Below, in pieces: positions 45,312 to 53,598 of a stretch of DNA of 64,000 nucleotides. The position numbers and the translations under genes are program-made. The notes below the pieces were generated by a model. The model was given only the letters and a program-made list of their open reading frames with translations. It searched no databases and was not told where the DNA came from. This stretch comes from Ruminococcus sp. YE71 (lineage in GTDB: Bacteria; Bacillota; Clostridia; Oscillospirales; Ruminococcaceae). The first letter of the stretch is position 1. The number at the start of each line of letters is the position of its first letter. The DNA is taken from positions 1 through 64,000 of the forward strand of contig NZ_FPIR01000013.1 of NCBI RefSeq assembly GCF_900119155.1, written 5' to 3'.

Positions 45312-46763
45312 CTATCCTTTAAGTACGTTGAGTCTTTCGAGTGACCCGTCCTCAGGTCCCTGCATTGAGCACCCCTTTTCCTTAGCGAAAAGCGTGTACT
45401 CAATGATCTCCTCGGTTATCATCTCGCCCGGGGAGAGGATCGGTATTCCGGGCGGATAGCACATGACGAACTCGCCGCAGATGCGCCCCGCCGTCTCGCG
45501 GATCGGGACGAGCTCCTTGTCGGAATAGAACGCCTTCTGCGGTGTCGCTGCAACGATGGGCGTGATGTACTCGGCGTTGTGCAGCTTTGAGGTCGGCTTG
45601 TGATACAGGCGCTTGATGTCCTCCAGCGCGCCCACAAGACGTTCAATATCCTGAATGCGGTCGCCGATCGAAATGTACGCGAGGATGTTGCCTATGTCGC
45701 CGAACTCGATCTGTATATCGTACTCGTCACGCAGCAGGTCGTATACTTCTATACCCGTCAGACCGATGTCGCGGGTGTAGACTGACAGCTTTGTGACGTC
45801 GTAATCGTAGATGCTCCTGCCGTTGACAAGATCTTTACCGTAGGCGTAATAACCGCCGATGGAATTTATTTCGCTGCGTGCGTATTCAGCCATCTGACGA
45901 ACCTTTTCAAAGCTCTCGCGGCCTCTCAGAGCGAGGTTTCGTCGCGAAATGTCAAGGCTCGACAGCAGCAGATAGCTTGCGCTCGTTGTCTGAGTGAGGT
46001 TGATGATCTGCTCGACATAGCGCGTGTTCATGCTCTCGCCGAGCAGCAGCAGGGAACTCTGCGTCAGGCTGCCCCCCGATTTATGCATCGAGACAGCCGC
46101 CATATCCGCGCCTGCTTCCATTGCCGAAACGGGGAGCTCCTCATGGAAGTACAGATGCGTTCCGTGAGCTTCGTCCACAAGACAAAGCATACCATGCTCG
46201 TGAGCCATTTTCACGATGGAACGCAGGTCGGAACAGATGCCGTAGTAAGTCGGGTTGTTGACAAAGACTGCTGTGGCTTCGGGGTGTTCTTCCATCGCCT
46301 TTTTCAGCATATCCAGATCCATTCCGAGGGCTATGCCGATATGCGCGTCAACGTCGGGATTGACGTATACGGGCTCGGCGCCGCACAGCACCAGCGCATT
46401 GATGACGCTGCGGTGAACGTTTCTCGGAAGGATGATCTTGTCCCCCGCCTTGCACGCCGAAAGCACCATGCTCTGCACCGAAGAAGTGGTGCCGCCTACC
46501 ATAAAATAGGCGTGTGCCGCCCCAAAGGCTTCGGCAGCCAGCGCTTCCGCGTCGTAGATGACCGAAACGGGATGGCAAAGGTTGTCCAGCGGCTTCATCG
46601 AGTTGACGTCGAGCCCGACGCACTTTTCGCCCAGAAGCTGCACCAGCTCGGGATTTCCGCGTCCGCGCTTGTGTCCCGGAACATCGAAGGGAACTACCCT
46701 CTGCCGTCTGAACCTTTCGAGCGCTTCATAGACAGGGGCTCTTTTCTGCTTTTCTATGTCCAT
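45312..46763 (-). CDS. speA: Arginine/lysine/ornithine decarboxylase (fold type I), probably arginine decarboxylase
   Basis: A 483-residue PLP decarboxylase of the short Firmicutes type. It shows VPGHKRGRG, GGTTSSVQ, LVDEAHGTHLYFHEELP and the PLP lysine in VSMHKSGGSLTQSS (Lys228). Because aguA and aguB follow in the same operon, arginine to agmatine is the probable reaction; lysine or ornithine cannot be excluded by sequence. ATG 46763 follows GTGAGG; a GTG at 46796 has no site. First gene of the operon, behind a long leader with a terminator. Confidence 0.9.
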   Translation of the reverse strand: MDIEKQKRAPVYEALERFRRQRVVPFDVPGHKRGRGNPELVQLLGEKCVGLDVNSMKPLDNLCHPVSVIYDAEALAAEAFGAAHAYFMVGGTTSSVQSMVLSACKAGDKIILPRNVHRSVINALVLCGAEPVYVNPDVDAHIGIALGMDLDMLKKAMEEHPEATAVFVNNPTYYGICSDLRSIVKMAHEHGMLCLVDEAHGTHLYFHEELPVSAMEAGADMAAVSMHKSGGSLTQSSLLLLGESMNTRYVEQIINLTQTTSASYLLLSSLDISRRNLALRGRESFEKVRQMAEYARSEINSIGGYYAYGKDLVNGRSIYDYDVTKLSVYTRDIGLTGIEVYDLLRDEYDIQIEFGDIGNILAYISIGDRIQDIERLVGALEDIKRLYHKPTSKLHNAEYITPIVAATPQKAFYSDKELVPIRETAGRICGEFVMCYPPGIPILSPGEMITEEIIEYTLFAKEKGCSMQGPEDGSLERLNVLKG

Positions 46764-46830
46764 ATCTTTTACCTCACGATAAAGTATTTTTCCCACAATG
46801 ACGTTAACAGAGCAATTTCAAAATCAAAAA

Positions 46831-46857
46831 CAGGCGATACGCATAACGCATCACCTG
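46831..46857 (-). terminator. Leader terminator upstream of the polyamine operon
   Basis: On the minus strand CAGGTGATGCG pairs with CGTATCGCCTG (two G-T wobbles), 11 bp, followed by TTTTTGATTTTG. It lies about 240 nt into the transcript and about 70 nt before the speA start, so it must be bypassed for expression. Confidence 0.82.
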
Positions 46858-47096
46858 CATGAAAATGTCTTTGCTTTGCACGTTCGCCCGTAACCGCTGG
46901 GAGTAATGCCGATTTCTTATTGACCGTTTCACAAGTGATGTTGATTATAAAGTTATCATCTTATAAAAAGTTAGGGCTGTTCACCCAATCAATAATGCAG
47001 CAGAAAATGCTGCGGTCGGCTTTCGACCCGCCTGTCCGTCCGGGCTTGGCTTTTCGATCATATTGAAAGAAAAGCGGTCGTGACTTTTTCAAGTCC
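46831..47096 (-). promoter_or_regulatory. Candidate riboregulator (terminator/antiterminator leader) of the polyamine operon
   Basis: The minus-strand leader carries several hairpins (GACTT/AAGTC at 47082-47095; GCGGTCG/CGACCCGC at 47012-47031; GCAGCA/TGCTGC at 46997-47013). Further down, CATCACTTG (46940-46932) can pair with CAGGTGATG, the 5' arm of the terminator (46857-46849), over nine base pairs with one wobble. This mutually exclusive pairing is the hallmark of an attenuation switch. The ligand is unknown, and I do not recognise a described aptamer. Confidence 0.6.
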
Positions 47097-47102
47097 TTAT
47101 GT

Positions 47103-47131
47103 ATTATAACATATTTTTTGTCAGTTGTCAA
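47103..47131 (-). promoter_or_regulatory. Promoter of the polyamine operon
   Basis: On the minus strand TTGACA (47126-47131), 17 bp, TATAAT (47103-47108). It gives a leader of about 333 nt before speA. Confidence 0.88.
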
Positions 47132-47184
47132 CGGTTTGTCAGAGAAATTTAACGTGTCGGTTGTAAAAAAATTCTGTATATCTA

Positions 47185-47213
47185 TTGACAAGATAAGAGA
47201 AAAGTAGTATAAT
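47185..47213 (+). promoter_or_regulatory. Promoter of secDF
   Basis: TTGACA at 47185-47190, 17 bp, TATAAT at 47208-47213, divergent from the polyamine operon promoter. Confidence 0.88.
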
Positions 47214-47294
47214 ATTATGGTAAATCGGCTGCATGAGGGCTTGCTATGCCGTTTTGACCCTCGTTCAGTCAGAAAGTTGATAGGAGGAAATACA

Positions 47295-49691
47295 GTGCGA
47301 CGTGCAAAAAAGCCTGTATTCTTCGTAGTCTTCATACTTATATTCGCTTTTGCGTACCTAACTATCATGGGTGTGCATTACCTGTACGGAGACACGCAGT
47401 TTACAGTCATAAAGAGCGTAAATGAGATAAGGTGGGGTATCGATATTCGGGGCGGTGTAAACGCCACCTTCGGTCCTGCTGATGATTACAAAGCTTCCGA
47501 GGACGATATGAACTCGGCTAAGGCGGTAATCGACCAGAGACTTCTGAACCTCAACATAACCGACAGTGAGGTCTATGTTGACTACAACAAAAACAAGGTC
47601 ATCGTGTCCTTCCCCTGGCAGGCAGGCGAGTCTGACTTTGATCCCGAACAGGCAGTTAGCGAGCTCGGCGAGACGGCTATGCTCAAGTTCGTTAAGGGTT
47701 CGGATCAGAACGGCGAGGAGATCATGACCGGTCTTCAGGTCGCAAAGGCAGAAGCAGCGGGCTATGAGGGCGACAACGGTGAGACAAACTGGGTCGTTAG
47801 CCTTACTCTCGACGAGGACGGCAAAAAGGCGTTCGCTGATGCTACTACCGAACTTGCGGGCAGCGGTGACATCTCCATCTGGATGGATGAGACCATGATC
47901 TCCGATGCTAACGTCAATGAGCCTATCACAGGCGGCAAGGCACAGATCTCGGGCAACTTCACCTACGAACAGGCAAAATCCCTCGCTGACAAGATCAACG
48001 CAGGTTCTCTGCCTTTCAAGCTGGTGGCTACCAGCACCAACATCATCAGCCCGACCCTTGGTGAGGGCGCACTTTCCGCAATGCTGATGGCCGGCCTTAT
48101 CGCATTCGGCTTTGTTGCAATTTATCTGATGATCTTCTACAGACTGCCCGGCTTTGTTGCAGTTATCGCACTTGTCGGTCAGGTCATTGGTTCGCTGGCG
48201 TGCATCTCGGGCTTCTTCAAGGACTTCGACAGCTTCACGCTCACCATTCCGGGTATCGCGGGTATCATCCTCTCGATCGGTATGGGTGTTGACGCGAACA
48301 TCATCGTTGCAGAGCGTATCAAGGAAGAGCTCAGACTCGGCAAGACCCTTAACGGCGCTATCGAGCAGGGTTACAAGAGAGCATGGGCAGCCGTATTCGA
48401 CTCCAACATAACTGTAATTTTCGTTGCTGTCATCCTGATGGGTTCCTTCGGTTCCACCGACAGCGTATTCGGAACACTTCTCAAGCCTTTCTTCATGGCG
48501 TTCGGCGCTCAGATGGCAGGCACCATTTACTCGCTCGGCTATACTCTTTTGGTCGGCATCATCACAAACTTCTTCTTCGGAATCTTCTGTTCGAGACTTA
48601 TGCTCGAATCCCTGTCTAAGTTCCAGTGCTTCAGAAAGCGCAAGTTCTTCGGCGTCAAGGAAGATGAAAAGAGCGTTCCTACTCTCGAGAAGAAGCGTTA
48701 CAATGTTACAGGCAAGGGCAAGGTCTTCTACGTTGTTTCCTGCTGCCTCATAGTTCTGTTCGCAGCACTCACCATCGCAGGTATCCCGAAGATCGCTATC
48801 GAGTTCAAGGGCGGTACACTTATCAGCTATACATTCGAGGGCACTATCGACAATTCTGCTGTTGAGACCCTCGTTAAGGACACCATCGGAGAAGACTGCA
48901 CCGTTACTCAGGGTAAGGACATCACCAGCGGCAAGGACACTGTTCAGCTGAGCTTCTCCTCCAAGGGCGGTATCGACGATTCCAAGCAGGAACAGATCAA
49001 GACTGCTATGACTTCAACTTTTGCGGACAACAACATCGAGACTCTTGAGTCCACCAACGTTTCCGCGACCAACGGTAAGACATTCTTCGCTAAGTGCCTC
49101 GTTGCGCTTCTGCTGGCTGTAGTTGTTATGATTATCTACATCGGCATCAGATTCCGCAACATCGGCGGTATCTCGGCAGGTGCGTTCTCTGTTGTAGCGC
49201 TCCTCCACGATATGATAATGGTTTACGGCTCCTTCGTGATCTTCGGATTCGACATCAGCTCCAACTTCATCGCAGTACTGCTCACCATCATGGGCTACTC
49301 GATCAACTCGACCATCATCATCTACGACCGTATCCGTGAGAATAAGCGTCTGTACGGCAAGAAGCTCGACATTCAGGAGCTTACGAACCTTTCCATCACA
49401 CAGACCATCACGAGAAATATCCACACCAACGTGACCACCGTTTCGGTTATGATAATCGTTTCGGTAGTATGCTCGCTCAGAGGCGTTTCCTCGATCATGA
49501 GCTTCTCGCTCCCGATGATCGTTGGTATGCTCTCAGGTGTTTACACCTCGATGTGCCTTGCTCCTACCCTCTGGGTGGCTTGGCAGAAGCACGTTGAGAA
49601 GAAGCACCCCGACAAGTCCTTCAAGTCTCAGGGCAAGAAGAAAAAGGCGGGTTACAAAGACACAGGTTACGGTGTCGGCGCTCAGGTATAA
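47295..49691 (+). CDS. secDF: Protein translocase subunit SecDF (fused)
   Basis: Uses the proton gradient to help pull exported proteins through SecYEG. The 798-residue protein joins SecD (about 1-455: helix 1, the D1 motif GIDIRGGVN, five helices with GMGVDANIIVAERIKEE) and SecF (about 470-798: EFKGGTLISYTFEG, then helices with GYSINSTIIIYDRIREN). GTG at 47295, seven bases after AGGAGG, is the start; an upstream ATG in frame lacks a site. Stands alone between its promoter and terminator. Confidence 0.95.
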   Translation: MRRAKKPVFFVVFILIFAFAYLTIMGVHYLYGDTQFTVIKSVNEIRWGIDIRGGVNATFGPADDYKASEDDMNSAKAVIDQRLLNLNITDSEVYVDYNKNKVIVSFPWQAGESDFDPEQAVSELGETAMLKFVKGSDQNGEEIMTGLQVAKAEAAGYEGDNGETNWVVSLTLDEDGKKAFADATTELAGSGDISIWMDETMISDANVNEPITGGKAQISGNFTYEQAKSLADKINAGSLPFKLVATSTNIISPTLGEGALSAMLMAGLIAFGFVAIYLMIFYRLPGFVAVIALVGQVIGSLACISGFFKDFDSFTLTIPGIAGIILSIGMGVDANIIVAERIKEELRLGKTLNGAIEQGYKRAWAAVFDSNITVIFVAVILMGSFGSTDSVFGTLLKPFFMAFGAQMAGTIYSLGYTLLVGIITNFFFGIFCSRLMLESLSKFQCFRKRKFFGVKEDEKSVPTLEKKRYNVTGKGKVFYVVSCCLIVLFAALTIAGIPKIAIEFKGGTLISYTFEGTIDNSAVETLVKDTIGEDCTVTQGKDITSGKDTVQLSFSSKGGIDDSKQEQIKTAMTSTFADNNIETLESTNVSATNGKTFFAKCLVALLLAVVVMIIYIGIRFRNIGGISAGAFSVVALLHDMIMVYGSFVIFGFDISSNFIAVLLTIMGYSINSTIIIYDRIRENKRLYGKKLDIQELTNLSITQTITRNIHTNVTTVSVMIIVSVVCSLRGVSSIMSFSLPMIVGMLSGVYTSMCLAPTLWVAWQKHVEKKHPDKSFKSQGKKKKAGYKDTGYGVGAQV

Positions 49692-49698
49692 AAAATCA

Positions 49699-49728
49699 AA
49701 CCTCACAGTTCTGTTGAGCTGTGAGGTT
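49699..49728. terminator. Shared terminator between secDF and the zinc-ribbon gene
   Basis: AACCTCACAG (49699-49708) pairs with CTGTGAGGTT (49719-49728), followed by TTTTA on the plus strand and an A-rich left flank serving the minus strand. Confidence 0.88.
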
Positions 49729-49730
49729 TT

Positions 49731-50342
49731 TTACATGATACGCGGCTGATCGTTGTTCGTATCGCCGCGGAAATCGAGCTTTTGCTGATGATTTTTCCAT
49801 CGGAGCTTTTTCTGCTTGTCATACTTGTGCAGGTTCTTTATCCCGATATACGAAGCCGACCCCGAAAGAGCAGTCAGCAAGATCATGGCGAATATCATTC
49901 CTGCGCTGCCGTCGGTCAGAATGCCTGCGATCGTCACCATCAGCATCAGCAGAGTGATCGGCGAGAACACCAGAGCAAGCAGTGCTCCGAAAAATGCGTT
50001 CGCTTTCGAGACGGGCATTTCCTGCTGAACGGCAACTGTCGCCCCTGCTTTTATCTGCACGCCACAGTTGGGACACAGACCCTCAAAACCGCGATCCACT
50101 ATCGCGCCGCAGAACGGACACGCCCACTGTTCCCGAACGCTCTGAGAAGGTGATACAGGTTTATTTTCAGGCTTTGGCTGAGTATAGATATTGTAGGTAT
50201 TGTAGACATTGTGCCGGTAGACGGGCTGCCCTTGGGGAGCCGAGCTGTGCTGAGGATTCGGAGGGTCGATCTTTCCTCCGCATACAGCACAGAACACACC
50301 GTTATGTTCCGCCATCGCTCCGCAGTTGTAGCAATATCTCAT
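49731..50342 (-). CDS. Double zinc-ribbon membrane protein
   Basis: A 203-residue protein. Zinc ribbon one is at the N-terminus (CYNCGAMAEHNGVFCAVCGG), then a Pro/Gln/Tyr-rich linker, zinc ribbon two (CPFCGAIVDRGFEGLCPNCG), and two or three helices around residues 120-180, ending in a charged tail. Function unknown; such proteins are common single genes in clostridia. ATG 50342 follows GGAGG. Confidence 0.8.
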   Translation of the reverse strand: MRYCYNCGAMAEHNGVFCAVCGGKIDPPNPQHSSAPQGQPVYRHNVYNTYNIYTQPKPENKPVSPSQSVREQWACPFCGAIVDRGFEGLCPNCGVQIKAGATVAVQQEMPVSKANAFFGALLALVFSPITLLMLMVTIAGILTDGSAGMIFAMILLTALSGSASYIGIKNLHKYDKQKKLRWKNHQQKLDFRGDTNNDQPRIM

Positions 50343-50362
50343 AATTATCTCCTCCACGCTTA

Positions 50363-50391
50363 ATTATAGCAGAATACCGTTGATTTGTCAA
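50363..50391 (-). promoter_or_regulatory. Promoter of the zinc-ribbon gene
   Basis: On the minus strand TTGACA (50386-50391), 17 bp, TATAAT (50363-50368). Its first 13 bases (TTGACAAATCAAC) are the same as in the marR promoter at 24433-24461. Confidence 0.85.
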
Positions 50392-50394
50392 GAA

Positions 50395-50427
50395 AAAAGC
50401 GTATCCGCACTGAGCAGATACGCTTTT
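50395..50427 (-). terminator. Terminator of nrdD
   Basis: AAAAGCGTATC (50395-50405) pairs with GATACGCTTTT (50417-50427); on the minus strand TT and more T follow. Confidence 0.88.
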
Positions 50428-50431
50428 GCTG

Positions 50432-52687
50432 TTATTCTTCTTCGGGGCAGTAGATACGCTTGAGTCTTTCACGTACGATCTTGTTGTGCTCCGACTCTGT
50501 GCGTCCGCATCTCGGACATTTGTCACCGATGATGCCTGTGTAGCCGCAAATAGGATCGCGGTCAACAGGGTGGTTGATAGAGCCGTAGCCGATGCCCTTT
50601 TCCTTCATGTAGCGGATGATCTTCTCAAAGGCGGGAAGATTGTTCAGCGGGTCGCCGTCAAGCTCGATGTAGCTGATGTGACCTGCATTGGTGAGCGCGT
50701 GATAAGGCGCTTCGATCTCGATCTTCTTGTAAGCGTTGATCGGGTAGTAAACGGGCACATGGAAGGAGTTGGTGTAGTAATCCTTGTCGGTGACGCCCTT
50801 GATAACGCCGTACTTCTTGCGGTCGATCTTGATGAATCGTCCCGACAGACCCTCGGCTGGAGTAGCGAGCAGCGAGAAGTTGAGTCCGCGCTTCTTGGAC
50901 TCCTCATCCATGCGTTCTCTCATGTGAGTGATGATCTCGATACCGAGCTTGCGTGAGTTCTCATCCTCGCCGTGGTGCTTGCCTGTGAGCGCCACAAGGC
51001 ACTCAGCAAGTCCGATGAAGCCCATGGACAGCGTGCCGTGCTTGAGCACTTCGCCGACCTTGTCGTCAATGTCGAGCTTCTCGCTGTCGATCCAGATGCC
51101 CTGTCCCATCAGGAACGGGTAGTTCTTCACGCGCTTGTCAGACTGTATCTTGAAGCGGTGGAGCAGCTGTTCGATAACGAGGTCGATGTACTTGTCGAGC
51201 ATCTCGAAGAAGTCGCCGATATTTCTGTCGGCAAGGATTCCGAGACGCGGCAGATTAACGGTCGTGAAGGATAGGTTTCCTCTGCCCGTAACGATCTCGC
51301 GCGAGGGGTCGTAAACGTTGCCTATAACTCTTGTACGGCAGCCCATGTACGCGATCTCGGTGTCGGGGTTGCCTTCCTTGTAGTACTGAAGATTGAAAGG
51401 TGCGTCGATGAATGAGAAGTTTGGGAACAGACGCTTTGCCGAAACGCGGCAGGCAAGTCTGAACAGGTCGTAGTTAGGATCGGTCGGGTTGAAGTTGATG
51501 CCGTCCTTGACCTTGAAGATATGTATCGGGAAAATAGGTGTCTCGCCGTTTCCGAGACCTGCTTCCTGCGCGAGCAGCACGTTCTTGATGACCATCCTGC
51601 CCTCGATCGAAGTATCCGTACCGTAGTTGATGGACGAGAACGGTGTCTGCGCACCCGCACGGGAGTTCATTGTGTTGAGGTTGTGGATGAGCGCTTCCAT
51701 AGCCTGATAGGTGGCTCTGTCGGTCTCCTTAACGGAAGTCTTGTAAGCGAAATTCTGTATCTTAGTCGCGGTCTTGTCGTCGGTAAACGCAAGCAGATAC
51801 TCGTGTTCGGCCTCGGTATAGCCGTTGTCGTTTGAAAGGGTAGGACCGACACCCAGGTCATTGTGGATCTTATCCATGATCTTCACAACTATCTCATAGG
51901 AGTCCGAAAGGTTTGCGATGAGCGCGAGAGAACGGTGGATATTGTCTCTGTAGCGGTGCGCGAAGGTCTTCTTTACGCCCTCAGCCATGTCGTAATCGAA
52001 CTTCGGGATCGACTGACCGCCGTGCTGATCGTTCTGGTTGGACTGTATCGCGATGCAGGCGAGTGCGGCGTAACTGGAAATATCGTTCGGCGTTCTGAGG
52101 AAGCCGTGACCTGTCGAGAAGCCCTTGTTGAACAGCTTTGTCAGGTCGATCTGAGTGCAGGTGGTAGTCAGCGTGTAGAAGTCGAGGTCGTGGATGTGGA
52201 TGAAGCCCTCAGCGTGAGCCTCGGCGTGCTTCTTGTCGAGCACGTACATCTCATAGAACTCCTTAGCACCTACCGAACCATACTTGAGCATGGTACCCAT
52301 AGCGGTATCGCCGTCGATGTTGGCGTTCTCGCGCTTGAGGTCGTTGTCCTTTGCGGATTTAAAGGTAAGATCCTCGTACACCTTCATAAGACGGGTGTTC
52401 ATCTCTCTTGCCTTTGTACGCTCCGAACGATAGAGGATATAGGATTTTGCGGTCTGTGCGTGACCCTCTTCGATCAGCACCTTTTCAACGCAGTCCTGTA
52501 TCTGTTCAACAGTAGGGTTAGAGAGCTGCTTTTCCATGAGCAGGTCGCCGACCTTGCCTGCAAGCTGCAAAGCCTCTTCGTAATTCTCACCGCCGACCGA
52601 CTGGGCAGCCTTGAAAATTGCGTTTGCGATCTTTTCGATATTGAACGTGACCAGTCTGCCGTCACGCTTCTGTATCTTGATGATCAT
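50432..52687 (-). CDS. nrdD: Anaerobic (class III) ribonucleoside-triphosphate reductase
   Basis: Makes deoxynucleotides without oxygen using a glycyl radical. The 751-residue protein has an ATP-cone (1-90, KRDGRLVTFNIEKIANAI), the barrel with GHGFLRTPND and ITGRGNLSFTTVNLPR-like segments, and the C-terminal radical/zinc site CGYTG followed by CPRCGR. The position before the first conserved cysteine pair reads DRDPIC, so only three of four usual zinc cysteines are present. The activase gene nrdG is 3 kb away on the opposite strand. Controlled by NrdR boxes. Confidence 0.96.
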   Translation of the reverse strand: MIIKIQKRDGRLVTFNIEKIANAIFKAAQSVGGENYEEALQLAGKVGDLLMEKQLSNPTVEQIQDCVEKVLIEEGHAQTAKSYILYRSERTKAREMNTRLMKVYEDLTFKSAKDNDLKRENANIDGDTAMGTMLKYGSVGAKEFYEMYVLDKKHAEAHAEGFIHIHDLDFYTLTTTCTQIDLTKLFNKGFSTGHGFLRTPNDISSYAALACIAIQSNQNDQHGGQSIPKFDYDMAEGVKKTFAHRYRDNIHRSLALIANLSDSYEIVVKIMDKIHNDLGVGPTLSNDNGYTEAEHEYLLAFTDDKTATKIQNFAYKTSVKETDRATYQAMEALIHNLNTMNSRAGAQTPFSSINYGTDTSIEGRMVIKNVLLAQEAGLGNGETPIFPIHIFKVKDGINFNPTDPNYDLFRLACRVSAKRLFPNFSFIDAPFNLQYYKEGNPDTEIAYMGCRTRVIGNVYDPSREIVTGRGNLSFTTVNLPRLGILADRNIGDFFEMLDKYIDLVIEQLLHRFKIQSDKRVKNYPFLMGQGIWIDSEKLDIDDKVGEVLKHGTLSMGFIGLAECLVALTGKHHGEDENSRKLGIEIITHMRERMDEESKKRGLNFSLLATPAEGLSGRFIKIDRKKYGVIKGVTDKDYYTNSFHVPVYYPINAYKKIEIEAPYHALTNAGHISYIELDGDPLNNLPAFEKIIRYMKEKGIGYGSINHPVDRDPICGYTGIIGDKCPRCGRTESEHNKIVRERLKRIYCPEEE

Positions 52688-52751
52688 AATCCTATCAATC
52701 CTCCGTATATTGTGTAATTCTTAATTGATTTCAGAAATTCAGGGCACTCAA

Positions 52752-52801
52752 CCACCATATATAGTGGTTGAATTGTGACCGTATTCAAGTATATAGTATT
52801 T
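52752..52801. promoter_or_regulatory. Two NrdR boxes
   Basis: Box one CCACCATATATAGTGG (52752-52767) and a second, weaker AAGTATATAGTATT-like box centred at about 52792 are 33 bp apart centre to centre, three helical turns, as in known NrdR sites. The second covers the -10 of nrdD. The nrdR gene is not in the window. Confidence 0.8.
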
Positions 52802-52816
52802 TAAGCCTAAAGTCAA
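52788..52816 (-). promoter_or_regulatory. Promoter of nrdD
   Basis: On the minus strand TTGACT (52811-52816), 17 bp, TATACT (52788-52793), overlapped by an NrdR box. Confidence 0.8.
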
Positions 52817-52829
52817 GTGGCTTTTTGTA

Positions 52830-53205
52830 CAATGGGACTCCACAAAAATATACATTTTGCACAACTCGGACTTAACCAATTAATAAGTGTTGCGGCGTTT
52901 TTAGGTGTAAAGTCACTATCAAAAATCGTCCGAAACGTAAATCGAACGCTGACAAGTCTTGTAGCTTGTCAGATCTATCGTATGAATAAAGGCACTATTC
53001 CGCATCGGAAGCATTCGGACAGATATTCAGCGTACAAATAATCACTCAGAACATTTGCTCTTCAAAGCGTTCCAAATTACCTGTATATGTAAGTTAAAAT
53101 CCTATCAAGTAACTTAACTTTACACAAAGCAAACCATTCTAAAACGGCATGACAGGTATTTTGATTTGTGTAAAGTTATATATCTTTACTGTACACCGTG
53201 CACAA
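52830..53205. other. Gene-free interval with inverted repeats
   Basis: No gene is supported here. It contains an 8-bp dyad (CTGACAAG/CTTGTCAG, about 52952-52975) and a perfect 14-bp inverted repeat TAACTTTACACAAA (53115-53128) and TTTGTGTAAAGTTA (53165-53178). A short open frame (52817-53041) lacks a ribosome site and normal composition. A small RNA or an old insertion scar are possible readings. Confidence 0.4.
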
Positions 53206-53209
53206 AAAA

Positions 53210-53228
53210 GCTGCTTTTTCAAAGCAGC
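53210..53228 (-). terminator. Terminator of the small membrane protein gene
   Basis: GCTGCTTT (53210-53217) pairs with AAAGCAGC (53221-53228); on the minus strand TTTTTTG follows. Confidence 0.82.
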
Positions 53229-53246
53229 GATTAGGCTTGTGGGGTT

Positions 53247-53456
53247 TTATTCCTTCTCCGAGGAGTTGTCCGCATCGGTTTTCTCCGAGGTGCTGTGCGT
53301 GATAATAACGCCCTCACCGCGTTCGCGTTCAAGTACGTCCTCAAGGGAGGTGCTTGCCATATACGCCACGAAAGTCAGCAGCAGAACAACTGCCCAGACG
53401 AGAAGGATTATCTCGACGCGCAGCCTGTTGCGGCGTTTTTTCTTCTTTTCTGCCAT
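53247..53456 (-). CDS. Small single-pass membrane protein
   Basis: A 69-residue protein: a highly basic N-terminus (EKKKKRRNRLR), one helix (about residues 15-34) and an acidic, Ser-rich outer tail. The positive-inside rule puts the tail outside. It recalls small division or stress membrane proteins only in layout; no family is recognised. ATG 53456 has GGAGG eight bases before it; upstream ATG codons are too close or too far. Confidence 0.65.
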   Translation of the reverse strand: MAEKKKKRRNRLRVEIILLVWAVVLLLTFVAYMASTSLEDVLERERGEGVIITHSTSEKTDADNSSEKE

Positions 53457-53535
53457 ATGCATCACCTCCGTATATATCATTATACAATATCCTGAGAAAA
53501 AAAGCAAGGGGGATAATTAATTTTTTTGATTCGTA

Positions 53536-53564
53536 TTGAAAATTCCTGTCCGATGTGCTATAAT
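53536..53564 (+). promoter_or_regulatory. Promoter of the asparaginase unit
   Basis: TTGAAA at 53536-53541, 17 bp, TATAAT at 53559-53564. Confidence 0.8.
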
Positions 53565-53598
53565 AATATGGTTGGAAATTTAGTGAGGTGATATTTTT

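Noticed and set aside
46981-47061. 26-codon leader peptide in the polyamine leader (minus strand)
   Set aside because: An ATG and stop exist, but no ribosome site precedes it, and its codons overlap strong hairpins; kept only as an alternative mechanism.
52817-53041. 74-codon plus-strand open frame
   Set aside because: No ribosome site, no promoter in that direction, composition unlike the genes around it.
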